The translations under genes were made by a program, and so were the position numbers. A DNA stretch of 64,000 bases, taken from Rhizophagus irregularis. Lineage: Eukaryota; Glomeromycota; Glomeromycetes; Glomerales; Glomeraceae. Positions 1 to 9,939 of the stretch are shown piece after piece. Where the stretch lies: contig NC_089452.1 in assembly GCF_026210795.1 (NCBI RefSeq), positions 1,426,001-1,490,000 of the forward strand. Reading direction: 5' to 3'. The notes beneath the pieces were generated by a model. That model saw only the letters and a program-made list of their open reading frames with translations. It ran no database searches and was not told where the DNA came from. Position 1 is the stretch's first letter; every line of letters starts with the position of its first letter.

Positions 1-1042
1 AAAATAGAATCTATATTTAATTAAGAAAATGTCGAATAATTTATTACCCAACACTACAGCAATCAACATCGAAGCCGGTAAGAACTTCTGAAGGAGAATT
101 ATATAATCGAAGTATAATCTAATAAATTTAATTTAATAATATTATTATTAAATATAAAAAATTTTAATCTTTAAATTAAATATTCATCGATAAACATACT
201 TGAATATGCCGATAAGGATATTGACTAATAATAGTCACACAGTGTTTACTTCGAAAACACGTAACTTCCCAAGGAATAGCATTACAAATATTTTCGTAAA
301 TCTCTTCCATTTTTTTCTTAGCTGCTTCCTCGTCCAATCCATAAATGAAAAGATCGATATCAGAATTTTGATAGGCAATATTATGATACCAATTACGGAT
401 GTTACGTAGGTTATCATCGTATTCTTTGGGAATTGGAAGGAGACACGACAACACTGCGCCACCTGTTCATATTTTGGGATAAAAAAATTCTCAATTCTAA
501 TTTTTTTTTTTAAGTGATTTGAATAACCGACCTACCTGCTGCAAATACATTTGACCAATCTAGTTCAAGGAGGCTCGCTAAATTTTTTTTTAATAAAAAT
601 CAGAAATTTAATATTTTCTTTTTATTAAAAAAATAAATAAATAAATAAATAAATTTCTTATACATTCAGTGAATAATCTCCAATTCTTATAGAATTTTTC
701 ATTTCCACCGAGACAAATAGCAGGATCACCATGTTTTAGTCTTTTCTCTTCCGGTAAAGGCATAATGTACATTCCATCATCGTCATCATTTCCAGCTTCA
801 TTATTGAAAAATCTATTCTTAATTTTCCAGATATCTATATCTTCATATACGTTAATCAAATTCAAATATGGTTGACGTAATACTTTTGATTGGGAGGAGT
901 TAATATTTTCAGGTTTTAAAGCAAACATTTGACGATAAATTGATTCTTCTTTCAAAGAAGCTCGAATGCCATTAATATCATTATTTCGGAAAGAAGATAA
1001 ATATTTCGCTACAGTTTGGTCTTTTACATAAATTGAAGCCAT
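1..1042 (-). CDS. Spliced nucleotidyltransferase-like protein, 3' end beyond window
   Basis: Exons read on the minus strand: 1042-664, 577-536, 462-200 and 118-48. Each intron has GT...AG ends and the phases agree (exon lengths 379, 42, 263 and 71 keep one frame). The joined product has about 251 residues before the window edge. A Gly-Gly near residue 141 followed by NSDIDLFIYG (Asp near 175 and 177) resembles the hG[GS]...Dh[DE]h signature of polymerase-beta-type nucleotidyltransferases; this assignment is inference. I recall a fungal family, often annotated as ankyrin-type hypothetical proteins, with the same SDIDLF and YPYRHIQ blocks. The ATG at 1042 is preferred to an in-frame ATG at 1096, because a TATA box at 1107-1113 lies only 11 bases before the latter. 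The last donor (GTAATA at 47-42) is weak. The remaining exons lie left of the window. Confidence 0.75.
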
Positions 1043-1106
1043 CACTATTATTGAATAAAGAGAGAGACAAGGGACGATCATTTCAAGTCGGATCAATTTA
1101 CGCGTT

Positions 1107-1113
1107 ATTTATA
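1107..1113 (-). promoter_or_regulatory. TATA box of left-edge gene
   Basis: TATAAAT on the minus strand, 65 bases before the ATG at 1042. It helps decide the start codon. Confidence 0.45.
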
Positions 1114-4100
1114 AAAAAAGTTTATCAGCTCTATCAGCTGACGATCACGAAATAGTTTAATAACGTCTTAAGAGGTTAATTTATTTTTATTTTATTTTAT
1201 TTTTTATTTTATTTTTTATATATACCATAAAAAAGGTATTATTTAGCTAAATTATTTTCTCGTTGTAATACGAGCAATTCAATGAAAACCGGTTATGGAT
1301 TTATGAATTATTTTTTTCGCATAAATTCAGGCACCACTGCGCCTGATTACTCTCAGCCCTGAATTACTAATTCTAACTTATTAGATCATAATGTAAAAAT
1401 CTTTGATATTATTCACATCCAGGTCATACAAACTAGTGCAATACAAATTACCATTATTCTATCTTGGGAAGATAAAGTCTATATAATAAAATAATTTATA
1501 GAAGTATTCCAATAATGTAAAAAAGGAATGACACAGCAATAACAACTGATGAAAATTTATGAATCAGCTAAAATAAAAAATTAACATTGGATAATCTTTG
1601 TCTAAAAATATTAAGGAGATACGTTCCACATGATATGATAATACATTAGCAAATAATCGGATTGAGATTAATTAAATATTTTCCTTAAATTATTTGTCTT
1701 TTAATTAAACCAATTATAACCGAATAACCAAATAATGTTCATTTAGATTCAAATGAGAAATACGATTCTGATATTCTTCAATTATAATTGAATAACCAAA
1801 TAATATTTAGATTCAAATGAAAAATACGATTCTGATATTCGGATAGATTTTTGAATATAACTAATTTGACTGCAGGCGCATCTTGCAGCTAGGTTATTTA
1901 TTAGCCGTAGAATTTACTGTGCCTATGGTCAAATTTTGGGGTATTTTTACGCAGTTATTGTTTCTTGCTATTGTTGTAGTTATCATGAGACAAGGAGACT
2001 GGACGGGGGCAGGGGCAGGGACATGGACTGGGTACAGGACGGTCCGGGACATGACCAAACTCTATTTGGGACTATGAACATGTGATTATTTGACGGAGGC
2101 CGATTGATTTACTTTTTAAGGACTTTCGTCCGCAGCCAATTTCAGAAATACTGTGGTTATGCATGCAAGATGATAACATCAGAATATTTATAATTTCTTT
2201 TAAAAGATATATATTTTTTTATGTTAATAATAATAATATTATTATTTCTTCAAACTTTATTACGCAACGTAATATTAATATAGGGCGTAAAAAATACATC
2301 ATCTCAATGAAGTATCTATCTAAATACAAACTAAAAAATATATCAAACTAAATGCATAAAACTCGTCGACACTACCTGTCCCTACATCAAGCGACACTTT
2401 ATAACCCACAACTAACTGGTTACATTTCATATCACATGCTCCGCAGTTATGTAAAATTTGCGTGTCCTTTATGTTTTTGCGTAAAAAAAACCCAACCTAC
2501 TTACAAGATAGATACTCTAACTAACGAATTTCATTCCTCGATAACCTCCCACTCAACGCTCAAAAAAAAAAGGTTATTACAGTTTCACAACGAGACTAAC
2601 GAGATACCAGATCTAAACTTTTAATCATGTGATCACAGAAAACCTTTTCCAAAACATAAAACATAATCCACCCAATCCCAAACTGAAACCTTATACTTTT
2701 TTCTCGAAATCATTTTTACGTGAATCTTGAATTCTTGATAATAAATTGTTCCCAAACTACCAATCAAACTACCATTCCTTATCCAATCAAATCTTCCAAG
2801 AATTTCACGTGACTTTCTGCGGTCCAAGCTTTTTGCCAAAAATTTTGTACCACATCATCCAATCGCGTGCTAAAATTTGCTGCGCCGACTTTTATATTAT
2901 TATGAATATATCCTAACTCACATTTTTAGTAAATTATATCGTTTAGTTCTATTCTATAATTTGCAAGTGAATTTTTCAACTTAGATTCATGATTCATCCA
3001 TCCTGTATATAAATTACTGAAATTATGTATGTTTTTACCATTTTGAGTAAAGATAAATATTGGTAATGAAAAATTTGTAAACATATGATTATTTTTTATC
3101 AGATTTTGAATTACTTATATATATCTTAAATATCAAAACACTACTTTGATTGATATTTATACCATTTGTTAATCATTATAATAATTCGTTTAACTATACC
3201 TACATAAAATATAATATCACGCACATGACTTTTTTTGTCTTCGAGTTGTGATTTATATTGTTGTATTTTCCGCCATTAATGTTAATTTATTTTTCCACTG
3301 CATCATTTTCCCGTAAAACTATTTATTAGTTACTTTCCTATTCATATTAAATAGTCAGTTCATAAGTTTTCAACTGAAAGGACTTCATTACAAAAAAAAT
3401 TTGAAGGTTATTTTCCCACAACACTTGATTAAAAGTTTGACTTTTTTAACATTCTGATTAGGTTTCAACTTTCATTGTAGAAAAAACTTGGTTCTTCTAT
3501 AGTTTTTTATAAAAACTCTATTTTTTCCATATGAATATTGACATTGTATATTCCTATTTTTTGAAGTTATTTATTTATTATAAAGTAATTAGTTTTCATA
3601 AAATATGTTTGATAACTGTTTTCTTGTGTAATACTTACTACATTTTTAATATTTAAATTCTTTCCACTTATTTTGTCAATACTTATAAACTTTTTTAAAA
3701 ATTTTGGATCGGTAAGTGGAATTTCACAGGATAAGGGAATTATACATCAGGAACTTCTAATTTACATGGTGTTTTGATGACCTTGAAGACAATCATATTA
3801 CATTTAAATAATTGGCCATATCCATCTGTTAATAATTATTGTTTCATTCAAAGTTTTACATCATATATTTTCAGCTACAAATACATTAGCTTAACAATAA
3901 ATCAGAAGGATTATATCATGATAGAATATTTATTAAAATTAATTTTATTTACATTTAAAAAAATTATATTTATGATTGAAAAAATAATTAAATATAAAAT
4001 GATAAATACATATGAAATATACGCATAAATAAGAGTACCAAACTACCAATTATGAATAATTATTAATATTAAATTAATAAATACCGTAACATTACACAAA

Positions 4101-4146
4101 TAATTATTTAATTTCATTTCTCTGATGATAAATAAAATATATTAAA
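1114..4146. other. Intergenic AT-rich stretch
   Basis: No supportable gene. It holds a 68-base tandem duplication (1711-1840), a short G-rich island (about 1990-2060) and scattered short open frames with no family resemblance. On the minus strand, 3590-3740 stays open for about 50 codons with a protein-like composition (REIPLTDPKFLKKF). It may be a decayed exon, but I cannot assign it. Confidence 0.5.
1711..1840. repeat. Tandem duplication, two 62-68 bp units
   Basis: Units start at 1711 and 1779. Both contain AATAACCAAATAAT and TACGATTCTGATATTC. The second lacks a few internal bases. Confidence 0.8.
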
Positions 4147-5110
4147 ATGTTTGATAAACAACTTAGCATACTAGATACTGATAATAATTTATCAAATGAA
4201 TTTTGCAAAGTTATTCAAAATTTTAATAAAATAAATATACAAGAAATTAAACCTACAATCAAAAATATTAACAATTATATTTTTGAAGGGGATTTTAATA
4301 TTGTAATTGATGAATTGTCTAACCTTATTTTTAATAAACTAAATAAAGGAGAAGATACAAATACAATAAAGAAATTAGTTCTTGATTATATTAATAATCA
4401 AATGACAACCTTACAAGAAATTTATATTTGGCTTTTAAATAATCAAAACAATTCAAATTCTCTATGTCTACTTGGATATTTTAATTATCATGGACTTGAA
4501 ATTGAACTTGATAAACAAATAGCAATTGAATTATATCAAAAAGCTGCAGAATCAGAAAATAGATTAGCTCAATCAAATCTTGCTAATGAATACATTTATG
4601 GCAAAAAAAATTATAATTTAGCTTTTAAATTATCTAAAAAATTAGCAGGAAATTATGCATATGGAATGAATAACTTAGGGTTTTGTTATGAAAAGGGAAT
4701 TGGGACAAATTATGATGAAGAAAAAGCATTTGAATTATATCAAAAGGCAGCTAATTTAGGAAATTTTGATGCAATAAATAATTTAGGTTGGTGTAATTAT
4801 GAAGGAATTGGAACTGATATTAATGAAGAAAAAACATTTGAATTATATCAAAAGGCAGCTAATTTAGGAAATTTAAATGGAACATGCAACTTAGGTTGGT
4901 ATTATTGTGAAGGAATTGGAACTGAAGCATGTTAATAAGTAGAAGACATTTGAATTATACCGAGAAGCAGCAAATTTATAGAATGTTGTAGCTCAATATG
5001 GTATTGCTTTAATGTATGAAATTGGAGATAGAATCAAAAAAGGTATAGATCAAGCAGTATATTGGTATAAAAAATCTGCTGCGCAAGGGCACCAAAATTC
5101 TAATTTATAA
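4147..5110 (+). pseudogene. Sel1-repeat protein, dead paralog 1
   Basis: The first 262 codons are open and match the four intact Sel1 paralogs downstream: the shared N-terminal helical region, then Sel1-like repeats with LGFCYEKGIGT and EKAFELYQKAA. The frame then breaks at the fifth repeat. Relative to its paralogs there is a 4-base CATG insertion at 4928-4931, giving a stop at 4933. Behind it, a CAG-to-TAG change (4940-4942) and a further TAG at 4979-4981 lie in the original frame. Paralogous sequence continues to the family stop at 5108-5110. It also lacks the MSNKQ N-terminus and the upstream module found before the intact copies. A shortened product is possible, but three lesions plus a missing promoter module argue for a pseudogene. 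Confidence 0.88.
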
Positions 5111-5134
5111 TCTTTGTAACATAATCAGTATAAC

Positions 5135-5540
5135 AAATCATTAAATAAAAATTTCCTATTAAAGAGTATTAGGGTTATCGATTTGAATTTCATAAATTAA
5201 AATTTCCAATTTTTGCAAATATACAAAATGAAAAGAAAATGTGCATTTATAAACTTACTGGATTTTAGAAATAGTTATTTGCGAATATTTGATAATTTTT
5301 GTGATTGTACTATGGAAATTATGATGTTTTTGTAGTGGTCCTTGCTGTAAAGTAATTATTTCTGTTACAGTTTTGTCATAAAGCTTGTTTAATAAGTTTA
5401 ATTTTATTGATAGCTATAAAACTTAAATAATGTGTTAATTTGTTCAGTGAGATAGACAGATTCCAAAAGTTACAGTACTTTATAGTACATAATTAAATAA
5501 GTTCAAAAATATTAAAAATATTGTATTAAAGATATATATT
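5135..5540 (+). repeat. 3' flank shared by Sel1 paralogs 1-3
   Basis: It begins with CCTATTAAAGAGT and ATGAATT/ATAAATT blocks. It resembles 7475-7860 behind paralog 2 and 18690-19060 behind paralog 3 over about 350 bases, so the duplicated unit was larger than the coding region. Confidence 0.7.
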
Positions 5541-6263
5541 TTAAAAAGATTTAATTAAAGACTCCATTAAATATTTAAGACAGTAATATAATATAATCTC
5601 ATAAATTTATAATCCCCTGTCGCACTAAGTATCACTCATACTAATTTTTTAAAATTGCGAGTGATTAGCTGAGTTTATAAATGACCGGGAATCTTCGTTT
5701 ACTTATTCCCCGGCCTCATATATATAGCCGGGAAATTACTAATTTTAATTTAAAATAATATTTAATGATTGACATGCTCCAATTTATTTCATGGGAAGGG
5801 AACATTAGGGGTTTTTCCTTTCGGGAAAAAAACCCTATTATTTCCAACTCCCCATGAAATAAATAATACTAATACCTTTTTGACTAAGTTATGAACGGCT
5901 TAATTGATAATTGATTTGTAATTAGTAGATTTATAGATTGGTCATTACTGCGACCGATATTGGCCAGTCAAAGATACCTTCTGACCGACCAGATTGACAT
6001 ACTTCCTAACCATCCATTTGTCCAACCATTTCAACTGATTTTTTTAAGTGCATTACAATTTAATAAATGTGTAAAATACAATAGTTTATAAATGCTAAAA
6101 TCAAATTTTGTTAAATAAAAGGCTAGCAGGTCATTCAAACGACCAGTTAAACAGTCAGTCAGTCAAAAGTTCTCGGACCAGTTATGACAACCGTTGCTAA
6201 TCATATATAGTAAGCATCTAACCATAATAGTCAATTGGAATTTTTATTATTAGACTTCTCCGT
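5541..6263. other. Intergenic, with a hairpin repeat
   Basis: No gene seen. It contains the hairpin at 5782-5864, short GACC/GGTC-rich segments and a CCGGG-containing dyad around 5680-5735. Confidence 0.5.
5782..5864. repeat. Near-perfect hairpin, possible MITE
   Basis: Left arm 5782-5818 (ATTTATTTCATGGG ... AGGGGTTTTT) and right arm 5823-5864 are inverted copies with a loop of only a few bases. Mismatches are confined to the middle of the stem. Confidence 0.75.
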
Positions 6264-6356
6264 TTTGCCACAACTGATCGACAAATTGCACTAACTTTAA
6301 AAATTTGCTGCGGAAGCACAGAGTTTGATCAACAGGTATTACAAATACAAATTAAG
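6264..6356 (+). promoter_or_regulatory. Conserved Sel1 upstream module, copy A
   Basis: About 95 bases ending roughly 45 bases before the ATG at 6400. It contains CTGATCGACAAATTG, TTTGCTGCGGAAGCACA, TTGATCAACAG and a TATA-like TATTACAAATACAAA. The same order is found before the three other intact Sel1 genes, so it is probably the core promoter plus 5' leader. Confidence 0.75.
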
Positions 6357-6399
6357 TGAAAAAAAAAAATAAATTCAACTCTTTCTTCAACTTTTCACA

Positions 6400-7464
6400 A
6401 TGTCTAATAAACAAATTAATTTCAAAAAAATTAATTTTTCAAACACTAATAGTTTTTTGCAAAAATTTTCTCTCGTTATTCAAAATTTTAATAAAATAAA
6501 TATAAAAGAAATTGAGCCTACAATCAAAAATATTAACAAATATGTTTTTGATGGAGATTATAATATTGTGATTGATGAATTAGTTAATCTCATTTTTAAT
6601 GAACTAAATAAAGGTGAAGATGCAAATGTAGTAAAGCAACAAGTTCTTTCTCATATTAATAATCAAATGATAACCTTACAACAAATTTATATCTGGCTTT
6701 TAAATAGCCAAAACCATTCAAATTCCATTTGTCTACTTGGATATTTTAATTATCATGGAATTGGGACTGAGCTTAATGAACAAAAAGCAATTGAATTATA
6801 TCAAAATGCTGCAGAATTGGAAAATAGATTAGCTCAATTAAATCTTGTTAATGAATATCTTTATGGGCCTTGTCTTAACAAAAATTTTAATTTAGCTTTT
6901 GAATTATCTAAAAAATTAGCAGAAGAAGAATATGCAAGTGGAATGAATAATTTAGGGTTTTGTTATGATACTGGAACTGGAACTAATTTTAATGGAGAAA
7001 AAGCATTTGAATTCTATCAAAAGGCGGCAGAATTAGGAAATTTTAAAGGAATGAATAATTTGAGTTGGTGTTATTATGAAGGAATTGGAACTGATATTAA
7101 CGAAGAAAAAGCATTTGAATTATATCAGAAGGCAGCAGGTTTAGGAAATATAAATGGAATTATTAGCTTAGGTTGGTGTTATAATAAAGGAATTGGAACT
7201 GAAGTTAATAAACAGAAGGCATTCGAATTATACCAAAAAGCAGCAAATTTAGGAAGTGATTCAGCTCAATGCGAACTTGCCACAATGTATGAAATAGGAG
7301 AAGATATTAAGAAAGATATAGATCAAGCAATTCATTGGTACAAAAAATCTGCTGCACAAGGAAACCAATTTTCTAAAAATAAATTGAAAAAAATTGAAAG
7401 TGAACTAAGTAACATTGTAGAAATCGAAGATTTAAATGAATTTTATAGTATGATAATTAATTAG
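6400..7464 (+). CDS. Sel1-repeat protein, paralog 2 (354 aa)
   Basis: Single open frame. Residues 1-107 form a polar helical N-terminal region (VIQNFNKIN, IDELVNLIFNELNKG, IYIWLLN). Residues about 108-330 carry six Sel1-like repeats of roughly 36 residues, with the motif LG-x-CY-x-x-G-x-GT ... A-x-E-x-YQKAA-x-LG. Sel1 repeats are alpha-helical solenoids that act as protein-binding scaffolds; the partner here is unknown. No signal peptide or membrane segment is seen. In glomeromycotan fungi similar Sel1 blocks often follow a kinase domain. No kinase domain precedes this one, so it may be a detached C-terminal half (inference). The start is fixed by alignment with the MSNKQINSKNINFSN ends of its paralogs and by the upstream module. 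Confidence 0.92.
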   Translation: MSNKQINFKKINFSNTNSFLQKFSLVIQNFNKINIKEIEPTIKNINKYVFDGDYNIVIDELVNLIFNELNKGEDANVVKQQVLSHINNQMITLQQIYIWLLNSQNHSNSICLLGYFNYHGIGTELNEQKAIELYQNAAELENRLAQLNLVNEYLYGPCLNKNFNLAFELSKKLAEEEYASGMNNLGFCYDTGTGTNFNGEKAFEFYQKAAELGNFKGMNNLSWCYYEGIGTDINEEKAFELYQKAAGLGNINGIISLGWCYNKGIGTEVNKQKAFELYQKAANLGSDSAQCELATMYEIGEDIKKDIDQAIHWYKKSAAQGNQFSKNKLKKIESELSNIVEIEDLNEFYSMIIN

Positions 7465-9005
7465 CAAATAGAAAATTTCCTATTAAAGAGTTTTAGGGTG
7501 TTCAGATTTGATTTTCATGAATTAAAATTTCTAATTTTTGCAAGTACACAAAATGAAGAGAATGGAGGTAATTAGACTTGTTGAATTTAACAATAGTTAT
7601 TTTTGAATAATGATAATTTTGTGGCTGACTGCGTGCACCATGAAAATTATGATGTTTTAAAGTAATTATCTATATCATAATCTTGTCATGTAGTTAGTTT
7701 TAATAAGTTTAACTCCTTTAATTGCTATTTAAATATCAGCTTTATTAATGTATTAAATTATTCATTTTTTAGTACTTTAAATAAAAAGTGATGATAATTT
7801 GTAATAATTTCAATATCACTTCAAAAATATTGTATTGACACATGAATCTATATATAATAGATATATCTCATGGAGACCTTCATATTGACTTTTTGTCCTA
7901 AACATGTTCTTTGGAAAGGGTCTGAGCTTTTATTTCTTTCATTTTTTCATTCCATATACCTGTATTTTGCCACATTTTTAAATTTTTTATTATCCTGCTA
8001 TAAGATAAATACACCATAACTTACCATGAATCATTGATTACATTTAATTGAAGGATAGAGCAGAAAATAAAGTGGAAGTGTCGAAATTATCTTTAATTCT
8101 TCCTTGGTCATGGAGTTATTAAATGAGTACATATTTTCTTTTCTTTGTAATAGAAGAAAGTAAAATGCTTCGTTAAACAATTTTAGAGAATATTACATGA
8201 ACACTTATAGCAACCAAATACTGTACTTGCATGAATTGAATATTTATGTATAGTTGTTTTATTTCCTTTATTTGATAATCTTCACAGTTCTTACTAAAAT
8301 ATTCCTGAATATCACTCTCCGAAAATTCTTTACATCCACTCAGACTTTCCCGAGTTAGGTCTAAAGTCTAATATATCCCAGTATGCTGGTCTATAGTTAA
8401 TAAACATGATATATGCACAAAGACCTAATGTATTAAATCATAATGAAAACTTACATAGTAACTCGATGGCATTTTAGGATATTCATTTGATACCGTTTAA
8501 AAATGTTCAATAAATCACTATCATTTAACAGTTTATATTCGGATATATCGGATATATCAGATGGTTTTGAGATAGGTAGCTTTGTTTTATTATTTAGCCA
8601 GCTTTCATCAATGCTTTTTATCTGGACAGTTTTGTTTCTTCGTCAAACAACACACTACATTCTTCTTCATTCTCACAATCTTTCCTTCTCTTCAATTATT
8701 TGCTCTGAGTATATATCAAATAAATTCATAAAAAAACAAAGTAATTTTATATATCCTTAAAAGTGAAAATCTAAGCAATAGAATTTTTTTTTAAAAGCTT
8801 GCCTTTTTTGTACTATTTTATTAGTGGTGGTGACGGAATGAACCTCCAGATCTTCCTTATTTTCAGTTGATTCATCATTCAAAATCTGTTAATGGAAAGA
8901 TGAGTTAATGATAGTATTCATTAAGTGTTGATATTTCCATTGATATGACAAAGTGGAGTCTCTTCACATTAATAGGGAAGGTACATAGCTTACTACTTCT
9001 TGGGG
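7465..9005. other. Intergenic with decayed, unassigned coding traces
   Basis: 7475-7860 is the shared Sel1 3' flank. Beyond that there is no intact gene. The minus strand between about 8900 and 8330 has protein-like segments in changing frames (SDISDISEYKLLNDSDLLN, then a GTAAGT donor near 8455, then RPAYWDILDFRPNSG), interrupted by stops. This suggests a dead gene I cannot name. Confidence 0.35.
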
Positions 9006-9496
9006 TTGGATTAGTCTGGTCCAGTCCAGTCCGGTCCTAAATTATCTTATTTATAACACCGGTATTCTTGGGTTGGATCAACAAGATTATGAGATGCAGG
9101 TCGCACTAAAAATTATAACATTAATTTATTATTTATTACCTCTGTTTTCATTGTAAACTAAGTATATAAATCTCAAAGTTTAAAATACGAAAAAAAAAAT
9201 GTATCAATTGATGCTGATCACGAAATAATTGAGTATAAAAAAATTTTTTATTTCTCGTACTTTATCTAAATGATAAATTATATATTATTAATAAAGTTTT
9301 CATTTTGAAATATCAAAATTTCACATTTTGGTATTTTGTGATATTAATATCATTTGATTTCTTATTTACGCTTTAAAATATAAAGAATTTTATATAATCA
9401 GTTCCAGTCTGGACTGGTCCTCAAATCTTGGACCAAAGACCGTGAAAACTGGTCTCAAGACTGATACAAGACCGGTCTTTGCTGGGACTGATCCAA
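9006..9496. mobile_element. Non-autonomous element with GGTCC/GGACC-rich ends
   Basis: The left end TTGGATTAGTCTGGTCC and the inverted right end TTGGATCAGTCCCAGC are similar. The interior is AT-rich with no coding capacity. A second, partial copy lies at 16311-16399. It sits just beyond the splice donor of the dead kinase exon at 9535, so it was probably inserted in that gene's intron. Confidence 0.6.
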
Positions 9497-9534
9497 ATAT
9501 ATGGCAAAATAAATTAAATTTTTTATTTTATTAC

Positions 9535-9939
9535 CTCATTTAAAAAAACTATACTAATATCTAAAGAATTATCCAAACTTTTGAATGCAAATTTTGTCCT
9601 GTAAATCTGTACCATTTTTGATTTTCATTATTCCAATAACTAATAAATCCTTCAGACCATTCAGCTAAATTAATTTTACCGAAGCCTCCTCTGGTAATAT
9701 AAGTAACTGAACATTTTGAAATTTCTCAAAAGGTATCTATTCAAGACATTTTGTACGATATAGAGCATTAAGTTATTGTAGTATTAATTCATCAATATCT
9801 TTATTTCCACTAGTCCAATTTTAATATTTACTTTAAATCTTTTCTCATTACAAGGTTGATACCAATAACTTCTTGTGCCAGGTTCATTACATTCTTCACT
9901 TATGCCATATACTTTTTTTATTTTTTCCAAGTCTTCCAT
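9535..9939 (-). pseudogene. Dead TKL-like kinase, first exon
   Basis: On the minus strand from an ATG at 9939 the sequence follows the N-terminus of the fungal kinase family represented intact at 44580: a CNEPGT...W...CNEKRF cysteine block, a W-T/L-S-G-N-x-D-I-D segment, then the glycine loop TRGGFGKINLAEW and a lysine-strand equivalent FAFKSLDNS. The exon ends LNE|GTAATA, matching the donor position in the intact gene. At least two frameshifts and in-frame stops separate these blocks. No second exon or catalytic lobe was found to the left. Confidence 0.8.

Noticed and set aside
1883-2077. 64-codon open frame
   Set aside because: It crosses a G-rich island and has no family features or conserved context.
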